NCBI RefSeq assembly: GCF_014647835.1
Contig: NZ_BMPY01000011.1
Span: forward strand, 62,001-126,000
Direction: 5' to 3'
Source: Microbispora rosea subsp. aerata
Lineage (GTDB): Bacteria; Actinomycetota; Actinomycetes; Streptosporangiales; Streptosporangiaceae
Length of the DNA stretch: 64,000 bases
A program made the position numbers and the translations under genes. The notes under the pieces were generated by a model, which had not been told where the DNA came from, ran no database searches, and saw nothing but the letters and a program-made list of their open reading frames with translations. This document shows, in pieces, positions 1 to 9,387 of this stretch. Numbering within the stretch: position 1 is the stretch's first letter; each line of letters opens with the position of its first letter.

Positions 1-221
1 AGGTGTCGGAGCAGGCCACCGCGGCCGAGAAGCTGTTCAACGAGCACCTGGGCACGGGCCGGTGGCGCACCCGTGACGAGATCCTGGCCTACTTCGGCGA
101 CCTGCAGCTCCTCGAACCCGGCCTCGTGCCGCTCGCCGAGTGGCGGCCGGACCCCGGGGAGCCCGTCGAACGCGGCATCACCTACCACACGTTCGTCGGC
201 GGCGTGGCGCACAAACCCTGA
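1..221 (+). CDS. C-terminal end of a SAM-dependent methyltransferase (partial)
   Basis: The reading frame is open to the left edge, so only the last 70 or so residues are visible and the GTG at position 3 is probably an internal codon. The tail contains the run LLEPGLVPLAEWRPD, which resembles the C-terminal signature of the actinobacterial S-adenosyl methyltransferase family (PF04672, formerly DUF574). Those enzymes are abundant cytoplasmic paralogues in mycelial actinomycetes and their substrates are mostly unknown. The SAM-binding part lies outside the window, so the family call rests on the tail alone. Confidence 0.6.
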   Translation, partial: VSEQATAAEKLFNEHLGTGRWRTRDEILAYFGDLQLLEPGLVPLAEWRPDPGEPVERGITYHTFVGGVAHKP

Positions 222-290
222 AACACGCCCTCGCGCGACAACGCCGCGACCGCGATAACGCCGCGACACCCTGGCGCACGTCACCGCCTC

Positions 291-342
291 GCCGTACGGC
301 CGGAAAAGCCCCGCACGGGCCGTACGGCCGGAAAAGCCCCGC
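291..342. repeat. Two tandem copies of a 24-base unit in a 254-base gap
   Basis: A 24-base unit beginning GCCGTACGGCCGG and ending AAAAGCCCCGC occurs at 291-314 and again, identical, at 319-342 (period 28). A third partial start (GCCGTACGGC) follows at 354. The unit contains the palindrome CCGTACGG. The remaining gap, 222-475, holds no convincing gene. Confidence 0.7.
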
Positions 343-475
343 GCAGGCCGCGGGCCGTACGGCGGCGGAGCGCTGATCGGCCGTACGGACATCCCGGCCG
401 CGGCCCGGTTGACATCGGGGAGCGGCGACGGTGATGCTCGGAGGTGGCTGCCCCTCTACAGGAAGGCGGCACCGC

Positions 476-826
476 ATGATGACCATGAACGGGTCGCTCG
501 AGTCCACTCCACACAACACGATCCTGCTCTACCTCGACAAACAACTCGTCGTACGCGCCCGCGAGGACGGCTCCGTACGGCTGATCGGGCAGATCGACAT
601 CACCAACGGCGACGCCATCGCCGACGCCCTGCGCGAGAAGTGGACGACGCCGAAGGCGGGAACGGTGGACGTCGCCGAGCTCGAGTTCATCGACCTTTAC
701 GGCCTGCGCGCCCTTGCCCTGCTGTCCGACGCCCCGCTGGGGGCGCCGATCCGGCTGCACAACGTCAAGCCCTCGCTGCGCAAGCTGCTCACCCTGCTCG
801 ACTGGCCCGCGTTCACCATCGGCTGA
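476..826 (+). CDS. STAS-domain protein (anti-sigma factor antagonist-like)
   Basis: A 116-residue cytoplasmic protein with the layout of a single STAS domain: a start with LIGQIDITNGDAIADAL, then a central strand VDVAELEFIDLYGLRAL, then a C-terminal helix. STAS proteins of this size usually bind anti-sigma kinases or act as partner-switching scaffolds. The canonical phospho-acceptor segment is D(S/T)SGL, and here it reads FIDLYGLRAL, so the serine is replaced and classical kinase control looks unlikely. The start at 476 is preferred over the GTG at 431 because AGGAAGG lies about 9 bases upstream. The partner is unknown, and no kinase gene is adjacent. Confidence 0.65.
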   Translation: MMTMNGSLESTPHNTILLYLDKQLVVRAREDGSVRLIGQIDITNGDAIADALREKWTTPKAGTVDVAELEFIDLYGLRALALLSDAPLGAPIRLHNVKPSLRKLLTLLDWPAFTIG

Positions 827-1245
827 CCCGGCCGGCGCTGCTCCCCCGGCCGCAGCCGCTCGCGGGCACCCGGCGCGGTCCCCGCGCCCGCGCTCTCCGG
901 CGCTCCGGCGTTTCTTCCGCTCCCGCGTTTCTTCCGGTCCGGATGGAGGAAAGGTATCCGGGGACGGTCGCACGACCGTTATGACCAGCGTCTGAGCCTT
1001 CGTACGGGTTCAGGCGGAATCCGCCCGTGAGTTCCCCCCGACTCTCGCGAGGAGGGGTGATGAACTGTGTCCGGGCACTCCGGCAGCCCGTCAAGGGCGG
1101 CGGCCATCCGCCGCCGTGGCGGCGGTCGCGTTACGCGCATGCGCCGTGGTGACGAGGCGACCCGGCCGGACCGGCTGACGGCCGGTTCGACCGACCGCTC
1201 CGGCCCGGACACCGGCGTCCGGGCTCCCGTCCGCTGGAGACCCGA
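827..1245. other. Intergenic stretch without recognised gene
   Basis: About 420 bases separate the STAS gene from the P-type ATPase. Open frames here run antisense through the neighbours and show no protein-like composition. GGAGA at 1236-1240 serves as ribosome binding site for the ATPase. No strong inverted repeat was found. Confidence 0.5.
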
Positions 1246-4200
1246 ATGATCCTGAACCAGGTGCTCACGACGTCCGCCGCCCTGCTGCGCGGCGTGGTGC
1301 CCGAACCGCTCCGCGATCTGTTCCCGAACCCCCGCGAAGTGCGGCCGTGCCCCGGCGGGGTGCGAATCGACCTGCGCGGGATCGGCCGGCCCGGCTCCGA
1401 GGCGGCGGCCCATCTGCTGGAGGAACGGCTGGAGGCCGTGACCGGCGTCGAGCGGGCGGAGGTCAACGGCCGCATCGGCGCGGTCTTCGTCGCCTGCGAC
1501 CCCGAACGGGTCGACCGGGACAAGCTCCTGGCGGTCGCCGTGGAGCTCGACGAGCAGGAGGAGCACGCCCACGAGAGCCCCGTCCACCTCGTGGAGGAAC
1601 ACCTGCGGTCGACCGTACGGCTGACGGCCGGCGTCGCCGGAATCGGGCTGATCTTCCTGGGCAAGGCGATACGGGCCCCGCAGCTCCCGGCGGCCGTGCC
1701 CGCGCTGCTGCAACTGGCCAACGCCACGCCCGCGATCCGCGAGCAGCTCGACCGCCGGCTGGGACGCCACCCGACCGACGCCCTGTTCACCACCGCCAAT
1801 CTCGTCACCCAGACGCTCACGCTCCGCCCCACCGCGCTGCTGGTCCAGGCCGTCGCGAACGTGTGCCGCTACATTGAGACCAAAGCCAGCAGGCACGCCT
1901 GGCTGGACCTGGAGAAGCGGCTGGCCACCCGGCCGGGGGCCTACCGCCACGTCCGGGCGGCGACCCGGCCGCGCCCGGTCCCCCTGCCGCACGGGCCGGT
2001 GGAGCGTTACGCGGATGTGGTCGCCCCGATCGCCGCCGCCGCGTACGCGGCGACCCGGGTGGTCACCCGCGGCGAACGGGCCGTGTCCGTCCTCGTCTCC
2101 GCCACTCCGAGGGTGGCCGACCTCGGCCGGGAGGCGTTCGCGGGCGCGATCAGCCGCGCGCTCGGCAAGCACGACACGGTCGTCTTCGACGCCGACTGCC
2201 TGCGCCTGATGGACCGCGTCGACACGATCATCCTGGACGCCGACGCGCTGACGACCGGCGCGTGGACCATCGACCGGGTCGAACCGGTGGTGGAGGGGCA
2301 GCACACCGACGAGCTGTACGCCCGGCTCTACTCCCTCCTCGACTTCTCCGACCCCGGCCGCGCCCGGACCTCGGAGGGCTGGTCGGTCCGGCCGCTGCCG
2401 GACCCGGGCGACCTGGTCGCGGACGCCGCCCTGTGGCGCTCGCGCGGGCTGCGGGCGGTGGAGGTGTCCAGGAACGGCACGCGGGTCGCCGTCGCCGGTC
2501 TCGCCCCGGAGATCGACGCCCTTGCCGTACCCGTCGTCGGCGCGGCCAAGGCGGCGGGCACCGTCTACCTCGCGGGCGGCGACGAGGGCCTGCCGCGGCG
2601 CCTCGCGATCGCCCACACGCTGCCGGGCGGCGCCGAGCTCGGCGGGCACGTGCACGACCTGCAGGAGCAGGGGCACTGCGTGGTCGTCGTGTCCCGGCAC
2701 GCCCGGCACGCGCTCGCCCAGGCCGACATCGGCGTGGGGGTCGTCGATCCCGCCGCCGAGCCCGGGCGCATCGTGCCGTGGGACGCCGACATCGCCGGTG
2801 AGCTGCACGGCGTCCACCTGTTCCTGCGCTGCCTGCCCAGGGCACGCGCCAACAGCGGGAACGCCGTACGGCTCGGCGCGGCCGGCGCGGTCGTCGGCAC
2901 CCTGCTGGCCGTCGCGGGCCCGGCCGCCACCGCGCTGCGCCGGGGGCAGCTCGCCAGCGCCGCCGTCTCGCTGGCCGCCATCGTGCTGGGCGAGTGGGAC
3001 GGGCGGAACGCCGGGCGCATCCCCACCCCGCCCCGCGCCGACACGACGCCGTGGCACGCCATGTCCACGCGGGAGGTGCTCTCCCGGCTCAGGTCCTCCT
3101 CCGAGGGCATCGCGGCGCGGGAGGCGGGCAGGCGCCGCGCGGAGGCCGCCGCACCCGAGGCGGCCGAGACCGCGCACTCGCTGGCCCGGGCCACGGTGGA
3201 GGAGCTGGCCAACCCGCTCACTCCCGCCCTCGCCACCGGCGCGGGGATCTCGGCCCTCGTCGGCTCGGTCCTGGACGCCGTGCTGATCAGCAGCGTCATG
3301 GTCATCAACGCGTTCCTCGGCGGCGTGCAGCGGTTCAAGGCCGACCGGGCGCTGCACCGCCTGACCGAGTCCACCGAGGTCCTCGTACGGCTGCGCCGCC
3401 CCGAGGGCACGGTCGAGACCACGAAGGAGGAGCTAGCGCCCGGCGACGTCATCGAGCTGCGCGCGGGCGACGCCGTGCCCGCCGACGCGCGGGTGATCAA
3501 GGCCGTCGGGCTGGAGGTGGACGAGTCCACGCTCACCGGCGAGTCTCAGCTCGTCGCCAAGACGGCCGCGCCGACCGTGGCGGCGGCCATCGCCGACCGC
3601 AGCTCGATGGTCTACCAGGGCACGTCGATCGCGGCGGGCAGCGGGCGGGCGGTCGTCGTCGCGACCGGCGACATGACCGAGTCGGGGCGCAGCGCCAAGC
3701 TCGCGGGCGAGCCGAGCCCGCCCACGGGCGTGGAGCTGCGCCTGCGGGAGCTGAGCCGCCGCATCCTGCCGCTGTCGATCGCCTCGGGAGTGGTGCTGCT
3801 CGTCACCGACCTCCTGCGTGGGCGGCCGCTGGCCGCGGCGCTCACGCCCGCCGTCAGCCTGACGGTCGCCGCCGTGCCCGAGGGGCTCCCGTTCGTCGCG
3901 ACCGTGGCGGAGCTGGCCGCGGCGCGGCGGCTGTCCAAGCGCGCGGCCCTGGTGCGCAACCCGTCCACGATCGAGGCCCTGGGCAGGGTCAACGTGCTGT
4001 GCTTCGACAAGACGGGCACCCTGACGGAGGGCCGGATCAGCCTGCGTCACCTGTCCGACGGGTGGGCGGGCCGCCCGCTCGAGGAGGCGGACACCGCGCT
4101 GCGGCGCATCCTCGCGGCGGCCGTCCGGGCCAGCCCCAAGTCCGGCGGGGGACGGGTGATCGCCCACCCGACCGACCGCGCGGTGCTGGAGGGCGCGCAC

Positions 4201-5646
4201 CGGCTGGGCGTCACGCCCCAGGAGGGGTTCAAGAGCTGGGAACGCGTGGACGAGATGCCGTTCGAACCGGGGCGGGGTTACCACGCGGTGCTCGGCCGCA
4301 CCGAGCACGGGCACCTGCTCAGCGTGAAGGGCGCCCCCGAGATCGTGCTCACCCACTGCACCACCGTGCACCGCGACACCGGGCCGATCCCCTGCGACGA
4401 GACCGTACGCGCGGAGCTGGGGCGCGAGGTGGAGCGGCTGGCCAGGCAGGGCTACCGCGTGCTCGCCGTCGCGCAGCGGCCCGCCTCCGACCGCAGCGAC
4501 CTCGACGAGTCGCGCATCGACGAGCTGTGCTTCCTCGGCTTCCTCGGCCTGGCCGACCCGGTCAGGTCCACGGCCGCGGAGAGCGTCAAGCGCCTCATGC
4601 GGGCCGGAGTGCGGGTCGTCATGGTCACCGGCGACCACCCGAGCACCGCCGAGGCCATCGCGGTGGAGCTGGACGCCCTGAACGGCCAGCGCGTCATGAC
4701 CGGTCCCGAGCTGGACGAGCTGGACGACGAGACGCTGACCAAGGTGCTGCCCGAGGTGGCGGTCTTCGCCCGGACCACCCCCGCGCACAAGGCCAGGATC
4801 GTCACGTGCCTGCGCCGGGCGGGGGAGGTCGTCGCCGTCACCGGAGACGGCGCCAACGACGCGCCCGCCATCCGCACCGCCGACATCGGCATCGCCCTGG
4901 GGTCTCGCGCGACCCCCGCCGCGCGGGCCGCCGCCGACCTCGTCGTCACCGACGACCGCATCGAGACGATCGTGGACGCCATCGTCGAGGGCAGGGCGAT
5001 GTGGACCTCGGTGCGCGACTCGCTGAGCATCCTCCTCGGCGGCAACATCGGCGAGATCGCGTTCACCGTGGGGACCAACCTGCTGGCCGGCGGCAGCGCG
5101 CTCAACGCCAGGCAGCTCCTGCTGGTCAACCTCCTCACCGACATGGTGCCGGCCATGGCGGTCGCCGTACGGCCGCCCGCCTCGACCGATCCGGACAAGC
5201 TGCTCGCCGAGGGCCCGGAGGCGTCGCTCGGCGCGTCGCTGACCCGGGACATCTACCTGCGCGCGGCGGTCACGGCGGCGGCGGCGACGATCGCGTGGAT
5301 CGTGGGGCGCATGACCGGCACCCGCACGCGGGCGAACACCATCGGCCTGGTCGCGCTCGTGTCCGCGCAGCTCCTGCAGACGCTCGCGGGCGGCGGCCGG
5401 GACAAGATCGTCGTGGTCGCGTCGCTGGCGTCGCTGGCCGTCCTGTGGCTCATCGTCACGCTGCCGGGGGTCAGCACCGTCTTCGGCTGCCGGCCGCTCG
5501 GCCCGGTGGGCTGGGTCATCGGGCTGGGCGGCGCGGCGGCGGCCACGCTGGTGGGGATGCTCGTGCAGCGCCCGGTCAGGGAGGCGACGACCCGCGCCGA
5601 AGCCGAGCGCCGCAGGGCCGCCGCCCATGTCCCCGTCCCCGCCTGA
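1246..5646 (+). CDS. Large cation-translocating P-type ATPase (CtpI/CtpH-like)
   Basis: A 1466-residue membrane ATPase. The C-terminal 900 residues hold a complete P2-like pump: actuator TGES near residue 763, PEGLP in the ion-binding helix near 876, phosphorylation site DKTGTLT near 920, nucleotide-binding KGAPE near 1027, and TGDGANDAPA near 1200, followed by several C-terminal helices. There is no CPC metal motif, so it is not a classical P1B heavy-metal pump. The first 560 residues include a ferredoxin-fold-like domain without CxxC (about 28-100) and a HAD-like region where LDADALTTG stands where DKTGTLT would be. This fits the double-length mycobacterial CtpI/CtpH class, whose ion specificity is unsettled. 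GGAGA lies 5 bases before the ATG. Confidence 0.9.
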   Translation: MILNQVLTTSAALLRGVVPEPLRDLFPNPREVRPCPGGVRIDLRGIGRPGSEAAAHLLEERLEAVTGVERAEVNGRIGAVFVACDPERVDRDKLLAVAVELDEQEEHAHESPVHLVEEHLRSTVRLTAGVAGIGLIFLGKAIRAPQLPAAVPALLQLANATPAIREQLDRRLGRHPTDALFTTANLVTQTLTLRPTALLVQAVANVCRYIETKASRHAWLDLEKRLATRPGAYRHVRAATRPRPVPLPHGPVERYADVVAPIAAAAYAATRVVTRGERAVSVLVSATPRVADLGREAFAGAISRALGKHDTVVFDADCLRLMDRVDTIILDADALTTGAWTIDRVEPVVEGQHTDELYARLYSLLDFSDPGRARTSEGWSVRPLPDPGDLVADAALWRSRGLRAVEVSRNGTRVAVAGLAPEIDALAVPVVGAAKAAGTVYLAGGDEGLPRRLAIAHTLPGGAELGGHVHDLQEQGHCVVVVSRHARHALAQADIGVGVVDPAAEPGRIVPWDADIAGELHGVHLFLRCLPRARANSGNAVRLGAAGAVVGTLLAVAGPAATALRRGQLASAAVSLAAIVLGEWDGRNAGRIPTPPRADTTPWHAMSTREVLSRLRSSSEGIAAREAGRRRAEAAAPEAAETAHSLARATVEELANPLTPALATGAGISALVGSVLDAVLISSVMVINAFLGGVQRFKADRALHRLTESTEVLVRLRRPEGTVETTKEELAPGDVIELRAGDAVPADARVIKAVGLEVDESTLTGESQLVAKTAAPTVAAAIADRSSMVYQGTSIAAGSGRAVVVATGDMTESGRSAKLAGEPSPPTGVELRLRELSRRILPLSIASGVVLLVTDLLRGRPLAAALTPAVSLTVAAVPEGLPFVATVAELAAARRLSKRAALVRNPSTIEALGRVNVLCFDKTGTLTEGRISLRHLSDGWAGRPLEEADTALRRILAAAVRASPKSGGGRVIAHPTDRAVLEGAHRLGVTPQEGFKSWERVDEMPFEPGRGYHAVLGRTEHGHLLSVKGAPEIVLTHCTTVHRDTGPIPCDETVRAELGREVERLARQGYRVLAVAQRPASDRSDLDESRIDELCFLGFLGLADPVRSTAAESVKRLMRAGVRVVMVTGDHPSTAEAIAVELDALNGQRVMTGPELDELDDETLTKVLPEVAVFARTTPAHKARIVTCLRRAGEVVAVTGDGANDAPAIRTADIGIALGSRATPAARAAADLVVTDDRIETIVDAIVEGRAMWTSVRDSLSILLGGNIGEIAFTVGTNLLAGGSALNARQLLLVNLLTDMVPAMAVAVRPPASTDPDKLLAEGPEASLGASLTRDIYLRAAVTAAAATIAWIVGRMTGTRTRANTIGLVALVSAQLLQTLAGGGRDKIVVVASLASLAVLWLIVTLPGVSTVFGCRPLGPVGWVIGLGGAAAATLVGMLVQRPVREATTRAEAERRRAAAHVPVPA

Positions 5647-5796
5647 CCGCCCGGTCAAGCCCGACGCGCGCCGGCGTGCCGTCCGTCACCCGCGTGCTCG
5701 TACGTGCCGCGGGGCGTCCGCCATCCCACCCGGACGCGCCCGCCATCGGGTGTCTTCTCCGGGTGCACGCACCAGGACCGTCCGTACGGCGGGCGG

Positions 5797-7890
5797 TCAG
5801 GAGCGGACCGCCGCCGCGGGCTCCGCGGACGCGTGCGCGGGCCGCGCCCCGGGATCGCCGGGCCACCAGAAGCGGTCGCCCAGCAGCGTGACCAGCGCGG
5901 GGACGAGCACACTGCGCACGAGGATCGTGTCGAGCAGCACGCCGAACCCGACGATCACCCCGATCTGGGTGAGCGTGATCAGCGGCAACACGCCGAGCAC
6001 GGAGAACACGGCGGCGAGCAGGACCCCGGCGCTCGTGATGACTCCGCCGGTCACGGCGAGGGCGGTGACCACACCCTCACGGGTGCCATGCTCCGCCGCC
6101 TCCTCCCTGGCCCGGGTGGCGAGGAAGATGTTGTAGTCGATCCCGAGCGCCACGAGGAACAGGAAGCTCAGCAGCGGGATGTCGAGGTCGAGCGCGGGGA
6201 AGCCGAACAGGTGCCGGAAGGCGAACCAGCCCGCGCCGAAGCTCGCGCCGAAGCTCGCGATCACGGTCAGCACCAGCGTCACCGCCGCGACCACCGAGCG
6301 GAGCAGGACGAGCAGGACGAGGAGCACCACTCCCAGCACAAGCGGCATGATCAGCTTCTGATCGCGCGCGGCGGCGTCGCGTTTGTCCAGGTCGGCGGCT
6401 GCCTGCCCGCCGACGACGGCCTGCGCCCCGGGCACGGCGTGCACCGCCGCGCGCAGCGCGCGGACCGCCGAGAACGCGGCGTCCGTGCCCGGCTCCGCCT
6501 CCAGCACCACGTCGGCCCTGGCGTACTCGTCCGTACGGTCGCCCGGCGTGACCCGTACGACCCCGGGCACGCGGGCGGCGGCGGCCTCGACCTGCGCGGC
6601 CGAGGAGGCACGGGAGATCAGGACGAGCGGCTGCGCGCTTCCCGCGGGGAAGGCGCGGCTGAGCGTCTCCTGCCCCGCGATGGCCTCCACCTTCTCCCTG
6701 AACTGCTCCGTCTGCGACAGGCCGACCCGCAGCCCGGCCGCGCCCAGGGCCAGCACGGCGAGCACCACCACGCTCACCACGGTCATCAGCGCGGGCCGCC
6801 GCGACACCGCGCCGCCCACGCGCGCCCACACACCGCCTCGGGCCGGGTCCGGCTGCCCGGTCTTCGGCGCGAACGGCCAGAACAGGCCCCGGCCGAACAG
6901 CACGAGCGCGGCGGGAAGGACGAGCAGGGCGTAGCAGACGGCGGTCACGATGCCGATCGCCCCGGCCAGGCCGATGCTGCGGACCGACGGCGTGTCCGCG
7001 AGGGCCAGCGTCACGAGGGCGAGCGTGACCGTCGCGGAACTGGCCAGGATGGCGGGGGCCGCCGAGCGAACCGCCTGCGCCATCGCCTTGTGCCGGTCGT
7101 CGTGGACGCGAAGCTGCTCCCGATAACGGGCGATGAGCAGCAACGCGTAGTTGGTCCCCGCGCCGAACACCAGCACGGAAGTGATGCCGAGGGTCGAGTC
7201 GTCCACGGTCAGCCCGGCCGTACGGGTGAGCGCGGAGACGATCTTGGCCGCGACCTGGTCGGCGACGCCGATGACGCCGAGGGGAACCAGCCACAGCCAC
7301 GGGCTGCGGTAGGTGATCAGCAGCAGAAGCGCGACCACCGACGCGGTGACCGCGAGCAGGGTGAGGTTCGCGCCGTCGAACACCGCGGCGAGATCGACCT
7401 TGAACCCGGCGGCGCCGGTGACCTGCGCCCGCGCCCCGGCGGGCAGGCCGTCCGCGGCCTCCTCCCGGATCTTCCGTACGGCGTCGGTGAGATCCGCGAG
7501 CGGCAGCGAGCCGCGCAACGGCACGGTCAGCAGCGCCACGTCGCCTTTCTCCGAGTAGACGGCCGGCGGCACCCGGCCGCCCGCCGCCACGGACGTCAGC
7601 CGCTGCGTGTCCGCGTCTATCGACGCACGGTCCTGCGCCGTCAGCCCGCCGTCGCGGCTGTAGACGACCAGGGCCGGGGCGAGCTGGCCGCTCGGCAACC
7701 GCTGCTGCAGCCGGGCCACCGTGGCCGACTCCGCCCCTCGGGGCAGTGCGGCGGCGGGGTCGCTGTTCACCTTCGACGCGCCCCCGAACGCCATGGCCAG
7801 GCCCGACACGATGAGTGCCAGGACGATCGCGACCCACTTGCCGCGCGGTCCCGAAAGCGCCGCCGATCCACTAGGCTCTGCTCGCCTCAT
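5797..7890 (-). CDS. MMPL/RND-family membrane transporter
   Basis: A 697-residue integral membrane protein of the MMPL type: an N-terminal helix (WVAIVLALIVSGLAMAF), a large extracellular loop, a block of helices, a second loop and a second block. The signature GIDYNIFLATRAREE lies near residue 582 and corresponds to the proton-relay helix of the family. These proteins export lipids or small molecules using proton motive force. The start at 7890 (MRRAEPSG) is chosen because upstream sequence in frame is antisense to the MarR gene. It is divergently transcribed from a MarR regulator 82 bases away, the usual arrangement for a drug- or lipid-responsive exporter. Substrate unknown. Confidence 0.92.
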   Translation of the reverse strand: MRRAEPSGSAALSGPRGKWVAIVLALIVSGLAMAFGGASKVNSDPAAALPRGAESATVARLQQRLPSGQLAPALVVYSRDGGLTAQDRASIDADTQRLTSVAAGGRVPPAVYSEKGDVALLTVPLRGSLPLADLTDAVRKIREEAADGLPAGARAQVTGAAGFKVDLAAVFDGANLTLLAVTASVVALLLLITYRSPWLWLVPLGVIGVADQVAAKIVSALTRTAGLTVDDSTLGITSVLVFGAGTNYALLLIARYREQLRVHDDRHKAMAQAVRSAAPAILASSATVTLALVTLALADTPSVRSIGLAGAIGIVTAVCYALLVLPAALVLFGRGLFWPFAPKTGQPDPARGGVWARVGGAVSRRPALMTVVSVVVLAVLALGAAGLRVGLSQTEQFREKVEAIAGQETLSRAFPAGSAQPLVLISRASSAAQVEAAAARVPGVVRVTPGDRTDEYARADVVLEAEPGTDAAFSAVRALRAAVHAVPGAQAVVGGQAAADLDKRDAAARDQKLIMPLVLGVVLLVLLVLLRSVVAAVTLVLTVIASFGASFGAGWFAFRHLFGFPALDLDIPLLSFLFLVALGIDYNIFLATRAREEAAEHGTREGVVTALAVTGGVITSAGVLLAAVFSVLGVLPLITLTQIGVIVGFGVLLDTILVRSVLVPALVTLLGDRFWWPGDPGARPAHASAEPAAAVRS

Positions 7891-7901
7891 CCGCCATCTC
7901 T

Positions 7902-7931
7902 TTCCATGGTGGAATATTTCTACCGCGGAAA
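7902..7931. promoter_or_regulatory. Candidate MarR operator between the MMPL and marR genes
   Basis: The 82-base divergent gap is AT-richer than its surroundings. It contains TTCCATGGTGGAA (7902-7914, arms TTCCA/TGGAA) overlapping GGAATATTTC, then TTTCTACCGCGGAAA (7917-7931, arms TTTC/GAAA). Repeated TTCC/GGAA half sites in both orientations between divergent genes fit a dimeric winged-helix repressor controlling both promoters. The link to the neighbouring MarR protein is inferred from position. Confidence 0.5.
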
Positions 7932-7972
7932 CATTAGGGGGACCGGAGGTTGTCGGCAACGCGAGGTGGTGT

Positions 7973-8449
7973 GTGGCTGAGGAGACCGTGGATCCCTTCG
8001 AGCTGATGAGCCTGATGCGGCGCCTCAACGTCGAGATCGACCGGTTCGCCGAACAGTTCGCCGTCGCCCACGGACTGCACCGTACGGACCTCAACGCACT
8101 GACCGTGATCATGGACGCCTCGCGGGAGGGGCGGCCGCTGACTCCCGGGGCCCTGGGCGCGGCGCTCAACCTGAGCGCGCCCGCCACCAGCGCGTTGATC
8201 AACCGGCTTGAGCAGGCCGGTCATCTCACCCGGCACCGGAGCACCGGCGACCGGCGCAAGGTGGAGCTCGCCATGCACGAACAGGCGGCGGCACTCGCGA
8301 GCCGGTTCTTCGCGCCGCTCGGGCAGCGGATGGCGGCGGCGCTCGAGGAGTTCACCCCCGAGGAACGCCGGATCATCGGGCGCTTCCTCAACCGTGGCAT
8401 CGAGGCCGTCGTCGCGGCCACGCGGGAGACGACCGCCGACGACGCGTGA
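7973..8449 (+). CDS. MarR family transcriptional regulator
   Basis: A 158-residue winged-helix protein. Residues from about 35 to 105 carry the MarR DNA-binding core, with ALNLSAPATSALINRLEQAG as recognition region and the wing motif HRSTGDRRKVELAM. The GTG at 7973 follows GCGAGG by about 6 bases and gives a family-typical length; longer versions run into the operator region. It probably represses the divergent MMPL transporter and itself until a ligand binds. The ligand cannot be read from sequence. Confidence 0.85.
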   Translation: MAEETVDPFELMSLMRRLNVEIDRFAEQFAVAHGLHRTDLNALTVIMDASREGRPLTPGALGAALNLSAPATSALINRLEQAGHLTRHRSTGDRRKVELAMHEQAAALASRFFAPLGQRMAAALEEFTPEERRIIGRFLNRGIEAVVAATRETTADDA

Positions 8450-8469
8450 CGACGAAAGCGGCCATGCGG

Positions 8470-8487
8470 GGCGGGGCGAGCCCCGCC
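8470..8487. terminator. GC-rich hairpin between convergent genes
   Basis: Perfect 7-base arms GGCGGGG/CCCCGCC with a CGAG loop, 20 bases after the marR stop. There is no T-run, as is common for actinobacterial terminators. It could serve the convergent secreted-protein gene as well. Confidence 0.45.
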
Positions 8488-8627
8488 GCCGACAACGCGT
8501 AACCGCCGAGCGGCCATGCCGACGACCACCGCCGGGGACCCGCGTTCTTCCGTCGCCTTCCTGCACGCGAATCACGACACGCAGGCGGCGATCCGCGCCG
8601 TGGGGCGGGCGCCTGGCCAAGCGCCCG

Positions 8628-9116
8628 TCAGCGGTGACGGCGGTGCGCCTTGCCGCCGTGGCGGTGCTTCTTCCCCCGGTGCTGCTGCTTCGCCACGTGG
8701 TGGCGCGGCTTGTGCCCGCGCGGATGACGAGCGCGTGGCTTGTCGGTCACGGTGAACCGCTGGAATCCGAAGTCGGGCAGAGTGATCGGCTTGGTGGGAT
8801 CGTCCGAGATCGGCACGACCACCACGTCATGACGCACGCCGTCCTTGCCCTTGAGGTGATAGACGGCCTGCTTCGGCTCGCTGGGCGGCGCCACGAGGGG
8901 AGCGGGACCGGCGACCGGCCTGGCCACGGGCGCGTACACCGGGCCGTAGTCGGGGCCGGTGGGGCCGACGTCGGAGGCGTGGACCACCGTGTCGGGCCGC
9001 GCCGCGACGGGTGCCGCACCGCCCGAGGAAGGGACGGGCGGCGTTGGGTTCGCGGACACGGCCGGTCCGGCCATCAGGGTCGCGGCGAGAGCTGCGGCGG
9101 CCGAGCAGATGATCAT
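8628..9116 (-). CDS. Secreted protein with a His/Arg/Lys-rich tail
   Basis: A 162-residue protein of unknown function. A signal peptide (MIICSAAAALAATLMAG, predicted cleavage after AVSA near residue 22) is followed by a proline/alanine-rich segment. A short conserved-looking core comes next (VYHLKGKDGVRHDVVVVPI and DFGFQRFTVTD). The last 35 residues contain nine histidines and many arginines and lysines. GGGGAG lies just upstream of the ATG. The tail could bind metal, nucleic acid or anionic wall polymers, but nothing in the sequence proves which. It may be specific to close relatives. Confidence 0.7.
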   Translation of the reverse strand: MIICSAAAALAATLMAGPAVSANPTPPVPSSGGAAPVAARPDTVVHASDVGPTGPDYGPVYAPVARPVAGPAPLVAPPSEPKQAVYHLKGKDGVRHDVVVVPISDDPTKPITLPDFGFQRFTVTDKPRARHPRGHKPRHHVAKQQHRGKKHRHGGKAHRRHR

Positions 9117-9387
9117 GAGTCTCCCCCGAGGTCGCGGATCGTACGAGGAAGACGGTAGGCAGGGCGTCGCCGCCGATCACGCGGGCGGCGCCCAATGTCG
9201 GGTCAAAGCTGAAACTTGCCCGTGCACGGACATAGATCGCCGGATAGCGGGGTGCCCGCAAACCTTGGCCGGGCCGGTCACCGCACCGGAAGGCGCCTCT
9301 GGCCCTCGTTTCCTTAGGTCTGTCGGGCTTGGTCCACGCCACCCCGGCGGCCCGGTGGGGCAGGACGCCCACGATCGCCGTACGGGT

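Noticed and set aside
281-973. 230-codon minus-strand frame over the STAS gene
   Set aside because: Arg/Gly/Pro-rich with no domain; it is the antisense shadow of the plus-strand gene and its flanks.
979-3357. 792-codon minus-strand frame within the P-type ATPase
   Set aside because: It is antisense to a conserved pump and has GC-shadow composition.
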